A stretch of DNA of 64,000 nt from Gnetum montanum (Eukaryota > Streptophyta > Gnetopsida > Gnetales > Gnetaceae). The stretch covers positions 672,916 to 736,915 of the forward strand of contig MNCI01023346.1 of NCBI GenBank assembly GCA_015680685.1, given 5' to 3'. The notes beneath the pieces are model-generated. The model was not told the origin of the DNA. It ran no database searches and saw nothing but the letters and a program-made list of their open reading frames with translations. This document shows, piece by piece, positions 1 through 10,395 of the stretch (the first letter of the stretch is position 1; every line of letters starts with the position of its first letter). Both the position numbers and the translations under genes were made by a program.

Positions 1-1784
1 TTGAGAAAGAGGCCTAATCTTTCAATATCCATCAAGAGGCCCCTACTACTGGGCAATTGGCCCAAGCAGAGGTGGTAGAAGTATCGATCCCTAAACAGGG
101 ACAACGTCTCATGTTGCCCCTTGACTGTCTTGTTGTCACCTTGAAGAAATCCACATTGGCTTTAATCATTGTGGAAATGAACTTTGGTCTGTTTGTGGAG
201 TTTTCTCTAGAAGCAGTGTAGATGCAACTCAAAGCATCACCATTGTGGCCTATCTTGTCCAATAGTGGTGAATGGTACCTAGGTGAAGTCCATCAATTCT
301 GGCATAACAAAGATGAGGGCACCACTGTTGATATCTGTAGGGTGATTGTCTCTTACTCAGTCAAGGACATTATGAAAAATATGAACTTGCCCAATGAAGG
401 AGCCAAGGTTGCTCACCTATCCACCAGATCTAACCTCGAAACAAAGAAATTATGGCTAAGATGGGTGTACCATGAAATGACTTTGGAAGAGAGAACCTAT
501 TTTAAGATTGGGACGTACGATCTATTTCCTACCAAAGGGCTCAATAGAATCTTGACTTATACGGCTAGGGGAAGTGCCATTTTAATGGAAAAATTTATAG
601 TCAACCTTCCCTAATATTACTTCATAGAAAACCAACAATGGTTTGAAGAAACAAAGTCAGGGAGACCAACACTTCAATTTCCCTATCTAATTAGAAAGTT
701 ATGCAAGCACGTTGGAATCTTGGGATATACCAATGATATCCTTAGGAAGGCTTAACATGCCTCCTTCGCAGAACTCCTGAAAACCACAGCACCAAGAAAA
801 GATTCTAGTGAGGAGCAAGAAGTTGAAAAGGAGGTAGAGCCAAGAATAAAAATGTAATAAGAGCTTGAGCAATATTAAGAAGCACAAGCTCTGCCACCAC
901 CACCACAAGATTATAGACTGTCGATGAGCCACCTGTAGAGGATTGCTGAAACCATCAACTAGAGAAGAAAGGATGAGGCTAATTTCTTCTAAGTTATGGA
1001 TGACACCATATGGTCCATTGTATTAGCTAATTCAATAAGGGGAGAGATCTCAATACAGTTAGGAGGAGGGGATCTCAATGGTCTTGTTAAATCTCTGGAA
1101 ACGCTGCATCCTTTCAAGTCACATTGGAAAGTGGAGAAGGCACCACAATCATGATACTACAACACAAGGATGTAATAGGTGTAGTAGAGGTGATCATTGA
1201 TCACATTGAAGAGTCTTTCAATCTTCCTATTATGCCTCTAATTGATCTAGTAGAAACTAGAGATGCACAAATGTTGGCTAGGATCTTAATGATTGCTGCG
1301 GTACATGAGGACATGCTTAATTGCTTGCTACAAATGGATCAAGTAATGACCATTCTATTTAACATTCCCAGTGATGTCACTGCAGCATAGTCAGACCTCA
1401 TCACCACCAAAGGGAAGTTGGTCATGACAAAGGTTAGGGCAAAACATGTGGAAGCTGAGATACAAAGATTGTAAGAAGAGCTGGCTACCCTGCATGCTGA
1501 ACAATGGAATCCTGCTAATTTTGTTGTGCTGGACCCACTAGAAAAATTCAAGATAGAGGAGCTTACCAAGCTAGCGAAGGAGATAGTAGCTATAGAGCAA
1601 GAGAAAGAGATGGTGATTTGGAATGCCTCTACTATAGATGTGTAATCTCATGTGTATAAAAAGGCATTGACCGTCATCTAAGAGGAAAATAAGCAACTCA
1701 CTATAGATAATTTTTGGTTAACCATTGTAGAAAAATAAAAGAACATCTTAGAAGAAAGAATCCTCTAGTTGTGAGAACAATTGG
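1..1784 (+). pseudogene. Third ORF of element A, N-terminal part (decayed)
   Basis: This is the N-terminal half of the post-pol ORF of the Athila-like family. The longest open stretch (222-614) contains LKASPLWPILSNSGEWYLGE and HQFWHNKDEGT, the signature shared with copies at 6949, 24250 (minus) and 43290. A conserved block near 640-750 (FPYLIRKLCKHVGI) is also seen in the minus copy at 23800. Downstream, 800-1784 is rich in Q, E and K with coiled-coil character. Frames are broken by many TAG/TAA/TGA codons. It resembles the protein class annotated in plants as putative plant transposon protein. By position it corresponds to the env-like third ORF of Athila elements, but I see no convincing signal peptide or membrane anchor. 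It continues at 9372. Confidence 0.7.
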
Positions 1785-2647
1785 TGATGAGTCATGAATT
1801 TGTTGGCTATGATATCGTAGTCATGATATCGCGTATGCGATATCACGTACGCGATATCATAGCCTAGACGCGATATCACGTACGTGATATTGCAGCCTGT
1901 CTGCTCATCTATAAATAAGAGGTAGGCAGATCTGGTAGGCAATTTTTTTGGAGTTTTTAAAAATTTTAAGTTTTCAATAGTTTTTAGTACATCAATTTTT
2001 CCTCTCAATCCTTTCTCCCAGTGCATGCCCGTAGTGTGGCGATTGTAATTGTATGACATCCTTATTCGAGTGTGATGTACTTGGACATGCACATGACCGA
2101 CAATAAAGATCAAGATTACTTCATCATTGCAGCATCCACTTAGCTTAATCATTTAATTATTATTGTTATTTATTGCTTTCGTAGTTAATATCTCTCTACC
2201 TTTATCTCCTAGTAATGCGGAATGAGTACGACTTAATCACGAGCATTTAAGTGTGACTACTTGGTAACTCAGTAGCGTACTTAGGTCATGTGCTTGGTAA
2301 TCCCAATGGTAGTCATGCACGAGGTCCAAGATGTGTACAGATGATTAAGGAACAGATGCTCATTACACTTACGCTAGTTTAGATTCTCTCTCTCTCTCCT
2401 AGTTTAGTTGATATTATCTTCCATTAGCCCCAGGAGTAGCATTAGTATAGGAGCACATCATACACCTCACTCTAGACTAAACCATACATGAAAAAGCTAA
2501 TGCTAGTCTAGGTGGGAAGACAATGAATTGTGATCTATGAGTAACTGTCTAGATACCACAACTAGTCCGTCTGCAGAGTTTGATCGGATCATGCGTGAAA
2601 CGCTCGTATTCGTATGGTTGAGTGTAGGGGTACCTCGCCACTCATCA
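1785..2647 (+). repeat. 5' LTR of element B
   Basis: Starts TGATGAGTCATG and ends ACTCATCA. It matches 8488-9371 along its whole length, including the GATATC array, the TATAAATA box, a CT microsatellite near 2385-2398 and the tail GGTACCTCGCCACTCATCA. It is about 20 bp shorter than the 3' copy, partly because it has one hexamer box fewer. Confidence 0.9.
1811..1917 (+). promoter_or_regulatory. Phased GATATC boxes plus TATA box, LTR of B (5')
   Basis: Hexamers begin at 1811, 1825, 1839, 1853, 1872 and 1886 (five GATATC, last one GATATT), giving steps of 14, 14, 14, 19 and 14 bp. TATAAATA begins at 1910, 24 bp after the start of the last box. Several spacers are themselves palindromic (CGTACG type). 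The position at the U3 head, just upstream of a TATA box, points to a promoter array. Function is inferred. Confidence 0.65.
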
Positions 2648-2668
2648 TTGGCACTGTTGTTTGGGACG
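2648..2668 (+). other. Primer-binding site of element B
   Basis: TTGGCACTGTTGTTTGGGAC directly follows the 5' LTR. It is a mutated form of the site in element F (TTGGCACCGTTGTCGGGGAC), which is complementary to the 3' end of plant tRNA-Asp as used by Athila-type elements. Confidence 0.75.
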
Positions 2669-2776
2669 GTGCTAGTTATCTAGATTAGTTGTATCATACA
2701 AGGTCACTATATAGGAATTAATGATATATCTTTTAGGAAGAAATAATTACAAAAATTCACACATAATTTCACAACC

Positions 2777-4775
2777 ATGCCTCTCCTACAAGACTATTAT
2801 AATGCCACATCTAGTGAGGCAATTCATTGGAGAACCAACGAATTATATGACAATGAAGATTGGAGTATGCAATCTAAGGTGGGGGTTTCTTATAAACATA
2901 AATGAAGGTAGCATCATCCCAATGCACAAAAGCATAACTTACTAGATGACGATGAACCCTTGTTGGCCACTATAAGCCTAACGCAAATACAAGAGGTTGT
3001 TCGAATCTCCCATAGGTATCGTAAAGAGAGCTGCCTACCCAGGCTCGATTTAAACAACTTTCCCAATTTTTCAAGAGGCTATGAATTAGATCCACAACAA
3101 CATTTACAAGCCTTCTACAATGCCTGTGCATGGAACAACATTGATAACAGTTGGAAAAAACTTAAGCTCTTTCCTATGACACTCGTTGGCCAAGCAAAAG
3201 TATGGTATAGATCGTTAAAACCAAATTCAATATGACGTTGGCCAACAATGGTAGAACTCTTTAACAAAAGATATCAAACCTACGCAAGAGTGTCGGCCTT
3301 GAGGAAACAAATCCAAGAGTGGAAACAAGCACAACATGAACCCTTGGACATGGCCTTAGAAAGATATTATGCACTATTAAACAATCGTCCAGGCCATGAG
3401 TTCTCTAAGGAAAGGCGAATGTACCATATCATTGATGGGCTTCGTGATGAAAGAAAGAGAGACCCTAGGGATGTATGCCCAAGGCCAACTATACGAACTA
3501 TGAACCCATCAATTCCGAAAGCTTATTAAGCAGGTAGCAAAAGAAGAAGGAGAAATGGCTAGATGGGAGAGTGTTGAAAAACATCAACAAGACCAAAATC
3601 TCAACTTAATAGAGGTCCATAATCACAAAAATGAGAAATCAACTTATCTTAAGAAGGAAGAACCATCTTTGCCAGTATAACAATCATTAGAGGAAATCGA
3701 GGCAAAGATCAATAAGATGCTGGAATGGATGCATAAAAAGTGTGGATAATATATCAATATTATTGGAGATACAGTTTTGACAACCTGAGAAGTAGGACAA
3801 AATATCATTAGACAATCAAAAAGAGGAGATGAGGAAAATAAGAGCTCAACTGCTAATCAAATGTATGAATGCAACATTTTCTTGTACAATCACCCCAAGG
3901 GCCAATGCGCAATCTTGTTACACTTATATGAGCATTGGGAAAGCACGTTACACCCATAGTTCATACATAGATACTGTGTTCAATCATAGTGGCAACAATC
4001 CCAGTCATGGGGGAAGCCATCCCTAAACTGGAGACACCCTTCGTACCATCCGAATCCAAATGCTTATCTAGTTCAACATCCTATTTCCCTGACTGGGTCA
4101 ACATGCTCTATCTCACCACATTATTATTTTCCTCAGTACTATTAGCCCATGTCCTCAACACAACCACCACCTTGTGTACCTTACACTTCTCCTAAATTTT
4201 AACATTCTCATCCTTTCCCCCCTTCTACATCACCACCAACTATTCTTGAAGTGTGTACATCACAGCAACAACCCACAAATGTTACTTGTGCTACTATTGC
4301 AAACAGTAGTGAGAGACCTCCTCAACATCAAAGGTGTCCCTTCTTTAGACATGATAGTAGGAAGGGACAATACAGTTCCAAGGCCATTGCATTCTTCAGC
4401 TCAGCACAAGTCCAACAATGTGGTGCATCCTTCCCTTCGAACCCAATGCCTCGTGTTACTTCATCAGGGCCACCAATTAACACTCCAACAATTATATGGC
4501 CCAATGAATATGGCCATGGAGGATGACATCCTGATCCTTGCATACCATCTTACGGTCTCAAGTATCATAGGGGGTCAACTCTTTACCCAGGAACCACATC
4601 TTATAAACTTCCCCACTATGCTTACTATAATTAGGTGTGTGAACCCCAATGGGGTAATTATGACCAAGTTTCAATATTTCCAACATGCAAGGATCCTCAT
4701 CTTTCAACTATTAATCCTTGCCATGCTCAAACATTTAGTTATGGGGGATATCCTCCATTCTAATAACAAGTAGGA
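2777..4775 (+). pseudogene. gag: gag of element B (decayed)
   Basis: Capsid-type structural protein. The likely start is the ATG at 2777 (MPLLQDYYN). This frame continues with a few stops into the retrotransposon gag core at 2960-3529, with LPRLDLNNFPNFSRGYELDP, HLQAFYNACAW, LKLFPMTLVGQAKVWYRSL and a second block VELFNKRYQTYARVSALRKQIQEW. A TGA at about 3234 splits the two blocks. A frame-shifted HPKGQC relic near 3890 marks the degenerate zinc knuckle. The tail (4040-4770) is rich in P, Q, S and Y, as in gag of elements E and F. Pol should follow but is absent. Confidence 0.8.
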
Positions 4776-6689
4776 TTAATAAATATTTTTCATTTTCTTT
4801 AATTTTACAATTTTTTGTTTTCCAGTTTTTCATTTTTCAATTTCTTGTTTTATCTTTTTGTCCTTTTATCTTTTTATCTTTTTATAAGTAATCTCATCTA
4901 CGAATAAAACAGTCATGTAGCTTGGTGGTTGAGGTGTGTTCTATGTTATTGAGTCTCGAGTGACCAATTATTTAGACAGTGAGTCCATTACACCCATCCA
5001 TCCACTCTACAAATAAGAGGTTCTGTTCGAGGGTACAGTGATATTCTTGAAATTCTTAAAACTTAAAATTAATTTTGTGTTCATTGTACCCAGAATGAAG
5101 AAGGATGGACCAAGAGGGAATGATTAAGGTGTGACATCAAGGGGACTTGCGGATTCTCTTTGGTGACGTTTGTGAGAGTTATCACGCAACATGGTTGTAC
5201 TAAGATCCTTGTAGATCTAATGCAAAATGGGAGTAAGAGTAATCAAAAGGCACTGAAAAATCCAATGTTGTTCTAGGGGATCCCACTAGAAAGACATGCA
5301 CCCATGCCTGAAGGTTGGTGGTTTCTTTGGATTCAGCAATCGAAAAAAAAGAAAACAAAACAAATGAAGAAAGTGCCATAAAGCAAAAAAAAAAAAAATA
5401 AAATAAAAAATTCACTCCTTCCTTGAACAAAATGAAAAGTGATCGTACGCCTTGTTGTCCTAGTACTCTCATAGTCACTCATCATGGGATGAAATAATGC
5501 GGTGTCACTGATCAGAGAAATGGACTTAGTCCTGATCTTGGAATGACGGGTTAATGACACATTAATCATGCTTTACATGTAGGATTCATTGTGCCCTAGG
5601 TCACTTACCTCATGTCCCAATCTCTACAATCCCTTCTATAGTACATCCCATCTCGCTATTCATGTAATTGTAGCTCGTGTCTTGTATAACATAGAATTCT
5701 TACCTCATTTTGATGATACTTACATGTGTGTGTTTTGTGGAACCAGTGTAGATTACAATTAACCCTTCTAGTGCCTACAGACACTTTTAAGTGTGGTTAC
5801 GCAAGGGTATTATAGGTTGGAACTTGCTTTGGGGAGGATCCACTTGAGTAATTTTTTGTAATTTGCACTCATAACACATCTTCCACACACCATCTATTAC
5901 CCTCAGTGTATTTTCAATGATATTCTTTCCCTTATTACTATCCCTCCGATTCAAACGTTCCTATGAACCATCACATAGCCTTTTTCTCTCCCTTATCACC
6001 CAAGGTCCTTATTGATAAATTCTACACCTTCATAATTTTCGTGCCTTTAGAACTAGTTGAATTACCCTGGAACCTTTTAACACTCGTCTAGATGTCCTTA
6101 GTTTACATTGTTAATTTCAGATAAAATATTAAAAATTTAGTATATTCCATAAGTGCCTTAACATCGATAGGCCGCGATAGCGCATCCCAAAAATATATAT
6201 ATATGCAACCCCCCTATGCTACTTAACATCATTTTCAACCATTCACATGGGGGGAGTTTTTCAAATTTCTCTCCATGACTTGCGATTGCACTTCCCTTGC
6301 TTTCATACCCATATCTTGCTCGCTGGTCCTCTGATTTTCATTCCATTTGAACCCACTTGAACCTAGAGTGTTCAACTTAGTCATGGGGGAGGGGCACACG
6401 CTGAATAGTACATAACTTTTTTTGAAAATTTTCATCACCCGAAGGACATTATCAAGGGTAATTAGTTATAAAATTAAGGATAAATGTGTCAAAAACAATT
6501 TCATCCCCTTAGTTATACCGAAAAATTAGATTTGAAAACCACCTAAGAAAAGAGAATTCAACATTATAATCTTTCAGGGATATTTTAATTAATGTCACAC
6601 AGAGATAAAGAAAATCCATTAAGGTAAGTAGTAAGGTATAACCTAACTTTGGTAAAAACCTTACTAACGATTGGCCCGTGCGATTGCGG
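4776..6689 (+). other. Spacer between gag and third ORF of element B
   Basis: No gene is seen. The start is a pyrimidine-rich run (4780-4885). Blocks shared with the post-integrase spacers of E and F follow: GTGTGACATCAAGGGGACT near 5131, CTAGAAAGACATGCACCCAT near 5288, and TTTGGGGAGGATCCACTTGA near 5831. An A-rich tract with a compositional ORF on the other strand lies at 5340-5410. The spacer's identity with the DNA after integrase shows that pol was deleted up to its 3' border. TTGCGGATG at its end resembles the TTGCAG/ATG junction in element E. Confidence 0.65.
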
Positions 6690-8295
6690 ATGGCCCCGAA
6701 ATGCGAACAACAGGAAGGTCCTACTAAAGGTGGGATCAAACGACCTAGGAGAGGTGAAGGAAAAGTTCTTGCCAGACAACATGCAGAGCAGGAGGAATAA
6801 TCATTTAGTATCCACCAAGAAGACCCTGCTACTGTACAATTAAGGTAGGTGGAAGGAGGAGCTGCTGCAGCATCTGAATAGGGACGACATCTCACGTTGC
6901 CCCCAAGATTGTGTTCAGGCCATCCATGAAAGGTCCATATTTACTGTAGTGATCATGGAATTAAACTTTGGACCTTTCATAGAATTTGCTCCGGAGGCCG
7001 TTAGGGATCACCTCAAAGGGTCCCCATTGTGGCCTACCCTCTCTGAAAGCGGTGCCTGGTACTTAGGGGAAACATACCAAATTTGGCACAATAAAGAAGA
7101 AGGCACCATGGTTAACATTTGTGGTGTGACTATTGATTTCTCTATTCAAGCCATTTCGAAAGTATTAAACCTTCCAAATATAGGACCAAAGGTTGCTCAG
7201 AACCAACTGGACACTTTCAGAATTGAGCAACTTAATAAACTAATGACAGAGAATAAAAGGGTGGTGGAAGAAAAAGAGAAGGCTGACTAGGATGCCTCTA
7301 TGGCACAAACGCAAACTTACGCACATACCAAGACACTCAAAGCCTTACAAGAAGAAAACAGACAACTTGTTGCTGACAACCTTTGGTTGACCTCTGTGGA
7401 GAAACAAAAGAATGTTCTTGAAGAACATTTTCAACAGTTGTGAGAACAACTAATCAGAGTCAACCAGGACATGAACCGCTTAGCCAGGGAAAATCGAACC
7501 CTCTCGATGGAGGAGGTACACACCATCTTTTAGAAGATGACCATTGAAATAAGCGCATGGCAGAATGAGACTAAATGGCATGAGAAGCTAAAGGAGCACT
7601 TCCGAGACCAGGTGGGGATGTATAAATAGATCATTGAAAAGGAGATCCATATGGCCAAGGCGCACATCAATGCTCTCAGTCCTCAACACACTAACTAGCA
7701 GGCCATATTGGACACATATGTATTTGCCCACCAGGCGGAAGTTAAAAACTAGGACCTACAGATCCTGGACCTTACAGAGTACATGGAGTTGGCAAACCTA
7801 TGGTATGCCAACCTTGCCATGTTAACAATAGGACGCCTGAGAATAGAGCTCGAGCAATAGGTAGCCACCAGTTATGTCAAATATGAAACAAAATTTGTAG
7901 AACGCAAGAAATTGTTGCAAAAATTGGAGGTTGCAAATTCTGAACTTGAGGTGGTTAAAGCAAGCTACTAGGGGCAAAAAGGTATCACAATAGACTTGGC
8001 TCGATGGCTTGCAGATTTTCAAGAATATAGAGACAAAACCAGAGCTTACAAGGAGGAACGTCAGGTGTTTGTAGCTTGGTATGTTAAGGCAAATAAAATG
8101 TTTCTGCAACTACCATGCCCATGGAAGGTGTCGACTCCATTAAACATTGAAACATTAGCATGGATGGCACAGAATCCCCGAACTGAAGAGGAGAAACTCT
8201 AGGCCATACTTCAACGCCATCAAATTCCAAGACCTGGAGCACAAGACAAGGGAAAGGCACCTATGGAGGAGCCATCACCACCAAGAACTACATGA
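6690..8295 (+). pseudogene. Third ORF of element B (decayed, N and C termini preserved)
   Basis: Likely start ATG 6690 (MAPKCEQQEGPTKGG), a basic N-terminus. A frameshift before 6949 leads into MELNFGPFIEFAPEAV, LKGSPLWPTLSESGAWYLGE and IWHNKEEGT. A long charged coiled-coil region (about 7200-8050) has several TAG codons where CAG is expected. The C-terminal signature, around 8075-8200, is WYVKANKMFLQLPCPWKV then WMAQNPRTEEEKL. The stop at 8293-8295 follows EPSPPRTT. It is shorter than the copy in E because the middle is deleted. Role unknown: it sits where Athila elements carry their env-like ORF, but it looks like a coiled-coil protein rather than a membrane glycoprotein. Confidence 0.7.
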
Positions 8296-8451
8296 GTTCC
8301 ACCCAATTTTGTAGCTATAGGATTTTCTTTTACCTTCTTTGTGTTGTATCTCAATTTTTTTCTGATTCCACACTGCAGCATGAATCCATACTCATCAGTC
8401 AATAATCCCATACCTATCCATTGTGTAATCAATGAAACTTGTTCTCACTTT

Positions 8452-8487
8452 AACTTGAGGACGAGTTTTCATTTAGTTGTGGGGGTA
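8452..8487 (+). other. Polypurine tract of element B
   Basis: AGTTGTGGGGGTA abuts the 3' LTR. The preceding motif TTGAGGACGAGTTTTCATTTAG recurs before the 3' LTRs of A, E and F with small changes, so the plus-strand primer region is a family constant. Confidence 0.75.
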
Positions 8488-9371
8488 TGGTGAGTCATGA
8501 ATTTGTTGGCTGCGATATTGCAGCCATGATATCGCGTACACGATATCACGTATGTGATATCACAGCCTAGACACGATATCGCGTACGTGATATTACATAC
8601 GTGATATCGCAGCTTGTCTGCTCATCTATAAATAAGAGGTAGGCAGATCTAGTAGGTAGTTTTTTTTTTGGAGTTTTTAGAAATTTTAAGTTTTTAATAG
8701 TTTTTAGTACATTATTTTTTCCTCTCAAACCTTTCTCCTAGTGCATGCCCGTAGTGTGGTGATTGTAATTGTACGACATCCTTATTTGAGTGTGTGTACT
8801 TGGACATGCACATTACCGGCAATAAAGATTGAGATTACTTCATCATTGCAGCATCCACTTAGCTTAATCATATAATTGCTATTGTTATTTACTACTTTCA
8901 TAGTTAATATCTCTCTATCTTTATCTCCTAGTAACGTGGAATGAGTACGACTTAATCATGAGCATTTAAGTGTGACTACTTGGTAACTTAGTAGCGTACT
9001 TAGGCCATGCGCTTGGTAATCCTAGTGGTAGTCGTGCACAAGGTCCAAGATGTGTACACATGATTAAGGAATGTATGCTCATCACACTTAGGATAGTTTA
9101 GATTCTCTCTCTCTCTCTCTCTCCTAATTTAGTTGATATTATCTTCCATTACCCTAGGAGTAGCATTAGTGTAGAAGCACATCATACATCTGACTTTGGA
9201 CTAAACCATACGTGACAAAGCTAATACTAGTCTAGGTGGGAAGATAGTGAACTGCGATCTACGAGTAATTGTTTGGATACCACAACTAGTCCATCTGCGG
9301 AGTTTGACTGGATCATGCGTGAAATGCTCGTATTCATATGGTTGAGTGTAGGGGTATCTCACCACTCATCA
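8488..9371 (+). repeat. 3' LTR of element B
   Basis: Runs from TGGTGAGTCATG to CTCATCA and pairs with 1785-2647. It carries one more box in its U3 array than the 5' copy, and a longer CT run near 9103-9123. It is followed by ACTGG, the right target duplication, then by the resumed third ORF of element A. Confidence 0.9.
8514..8634 (+). promoter_or_regulatory. Phased GATATC boxes plus TATA box, LTR of B (3')
   Basis: Boxes begin at 8514 (GATATT), 8528, 8542, 8556, 8575, 8589 (GATATT) and 8603, giving steps of 14, 14, 14, 19, 14 and 14. TATAAATA starts at 8627, again 24 bp after the start of the last box. One extra 14-bp unit compared with the 5' LTR shows the array can grow by whole units. 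Confidence 0.65.
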
Positions 9372-10206
9372 ACTGGTGAGGGTCAACTAGGATATAAGTA
9401 GATTGGCCTAGGAGAATAGAACCCTCTCCATGAAGGAGGTACGTGCTAGTTGCCAAAAGTCAGCAATTGAGATTAGCATGTGGCAGAACGAGGCTAAAAA
9501 ACATAAAAAATTAAAAGATCACTTCCATGACCAAGTTGGCATGTATAAGGACATCAATGAGAAGGAAATTAAGATGGCCAAGGCCCACATCAACTCCTTG
9601 TCATTGTAGAATTCTGAATGGCAAACCATCTTGGATAGTTATGCCATGGTCCAACAAGTAGAAGTAAAAAACAAAGAGCTACAGATAGAGGATTTATAGG
9701 AATACATGGCATTGGCTAACTTTATATATGTCAACCTTGCCATGTTAACAATAGGTCATCCCTAAAGTGAGTTGGAGAAACAAGTGGTGATTACTTATGT
9801 GTTGTATGAGAAAGAGTTTATGGATCAAAAAGATGCTTTGCAAAAGTTACAAGTGGCAAACTTAGAATTAGAGGTGATCAAAGCTAGTTATCAGGGACAA
9901 AAAGATGTAGCCTCAAACCTAGCTTGTAGATTGACAGATTATCATGAGCTCAAAGATAAAGCTATCGAGGAAGAATGACAAAAACTCATGGCATGGTATG
10001 TAAAGGTGAATCAAATGTTTCCACCTTTGCCATGTCCTTGGGATGTACCAGTGCCAGCACACATTGGCACAATAGCCTAGATGGTGCATGACCCAAGGAT
10101 AGAGGAAGAAAAGTTGTGAGCCTTGCTTAATCGATACAAATTTTAATGGCCTGGTGACAAAGGGAAGCAGCTGATGGAAGAGCCACCACCTTTGGGTACT
10201 ACATGA
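9372..10206 (+). pseudogene. Third ORF of element A, C-terminal part
   Basis: Continues the ORF interrupted at 1784. It encodes a coiled-coil stretch (for example 9772-9978, with LQKLQVANLELEVIKASYQGQ) and then the family C-terminal signature around 9990-10120: W-Y-V-K-V-N-Q-M-F, LPCPWDVPVPAHIGT, and DPRIEEEKL. It ends at the TGA at 10204-10206 after the same proline-rich tail and TT dipeptide as in element B. Internal stops are TAG/TAA at expected glutamines. Confidence 0.75.
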
Positions 10207-10359
10207 GCTTCCCAATCTTGTTTTTGTTTTATTTTATCATAATGTGTCCTATTTTTGTATTGCACCACTGTGACATGTTAGAATCTTGTTCATTGTTGAG
10301 TCAGTTAATAATCCCATACCTACCAATATTTTGTAAAGAATTTATTCCTCATTTTTTTT

Positions 10360-10395
10360 AACTTAAGGATGAGTTTTCATTCAGTTGTGGGGGTA
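10360..10395 (+). other. Polypurine tract of element A
   Basis: CAGTTGTGGGGGTA ends at 10395, immediately before the LTR. It is preceded by the family motif GGATGAGTTTTCATT. Confidence 0.75.

Larger units (their letters stand above)
1785..9371 (+). mobile_element. Element B: non-autonomous Athila-like element (gag + third ORF, no pol)
   Basis: Complete insertion with two LTRs (1785-2647 and 8488-9371). It is flanked by ATTGG on the left and ACTGG on the right, a 5-bp target duplication with one mismatch. Inside are a primer site, a gag pseudogene, a non-coding spacer, a third ORF and a purine tract. The protease, reverse transcriptase, RNase H and integrase block is missing: the proline/glutamine-rich end of gag runs straight into the spacer that follows integrase in elements E and F. 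B interrupts the third ORF of element A. Confidence 0.9.

Noticed and set aside
699-932. Minus-strand ORF with W/L-rich membrane-like stretch
   Set aside because: It is antisense to the CCACCACCACCACAAG proline-coding run of the third ORF, which makes an artificial hydrophobic peptide.
1811-1891. Array considered as a simple satellite
   Set aside because: The step is interrupted by one 19-21 bp gap at the same place in all LTRs, and the offset to TATA is fixed. An unconstrained microsatellite would not be expected to keep both.
4174-4773. 199-codon ORF, plus strand, leucine/histidine-rich
   Set aside because: It is in a different frame from the P/Q/S/Y-rich gag tail of element B, which matches gag tails in E and F. 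It is a shadow.
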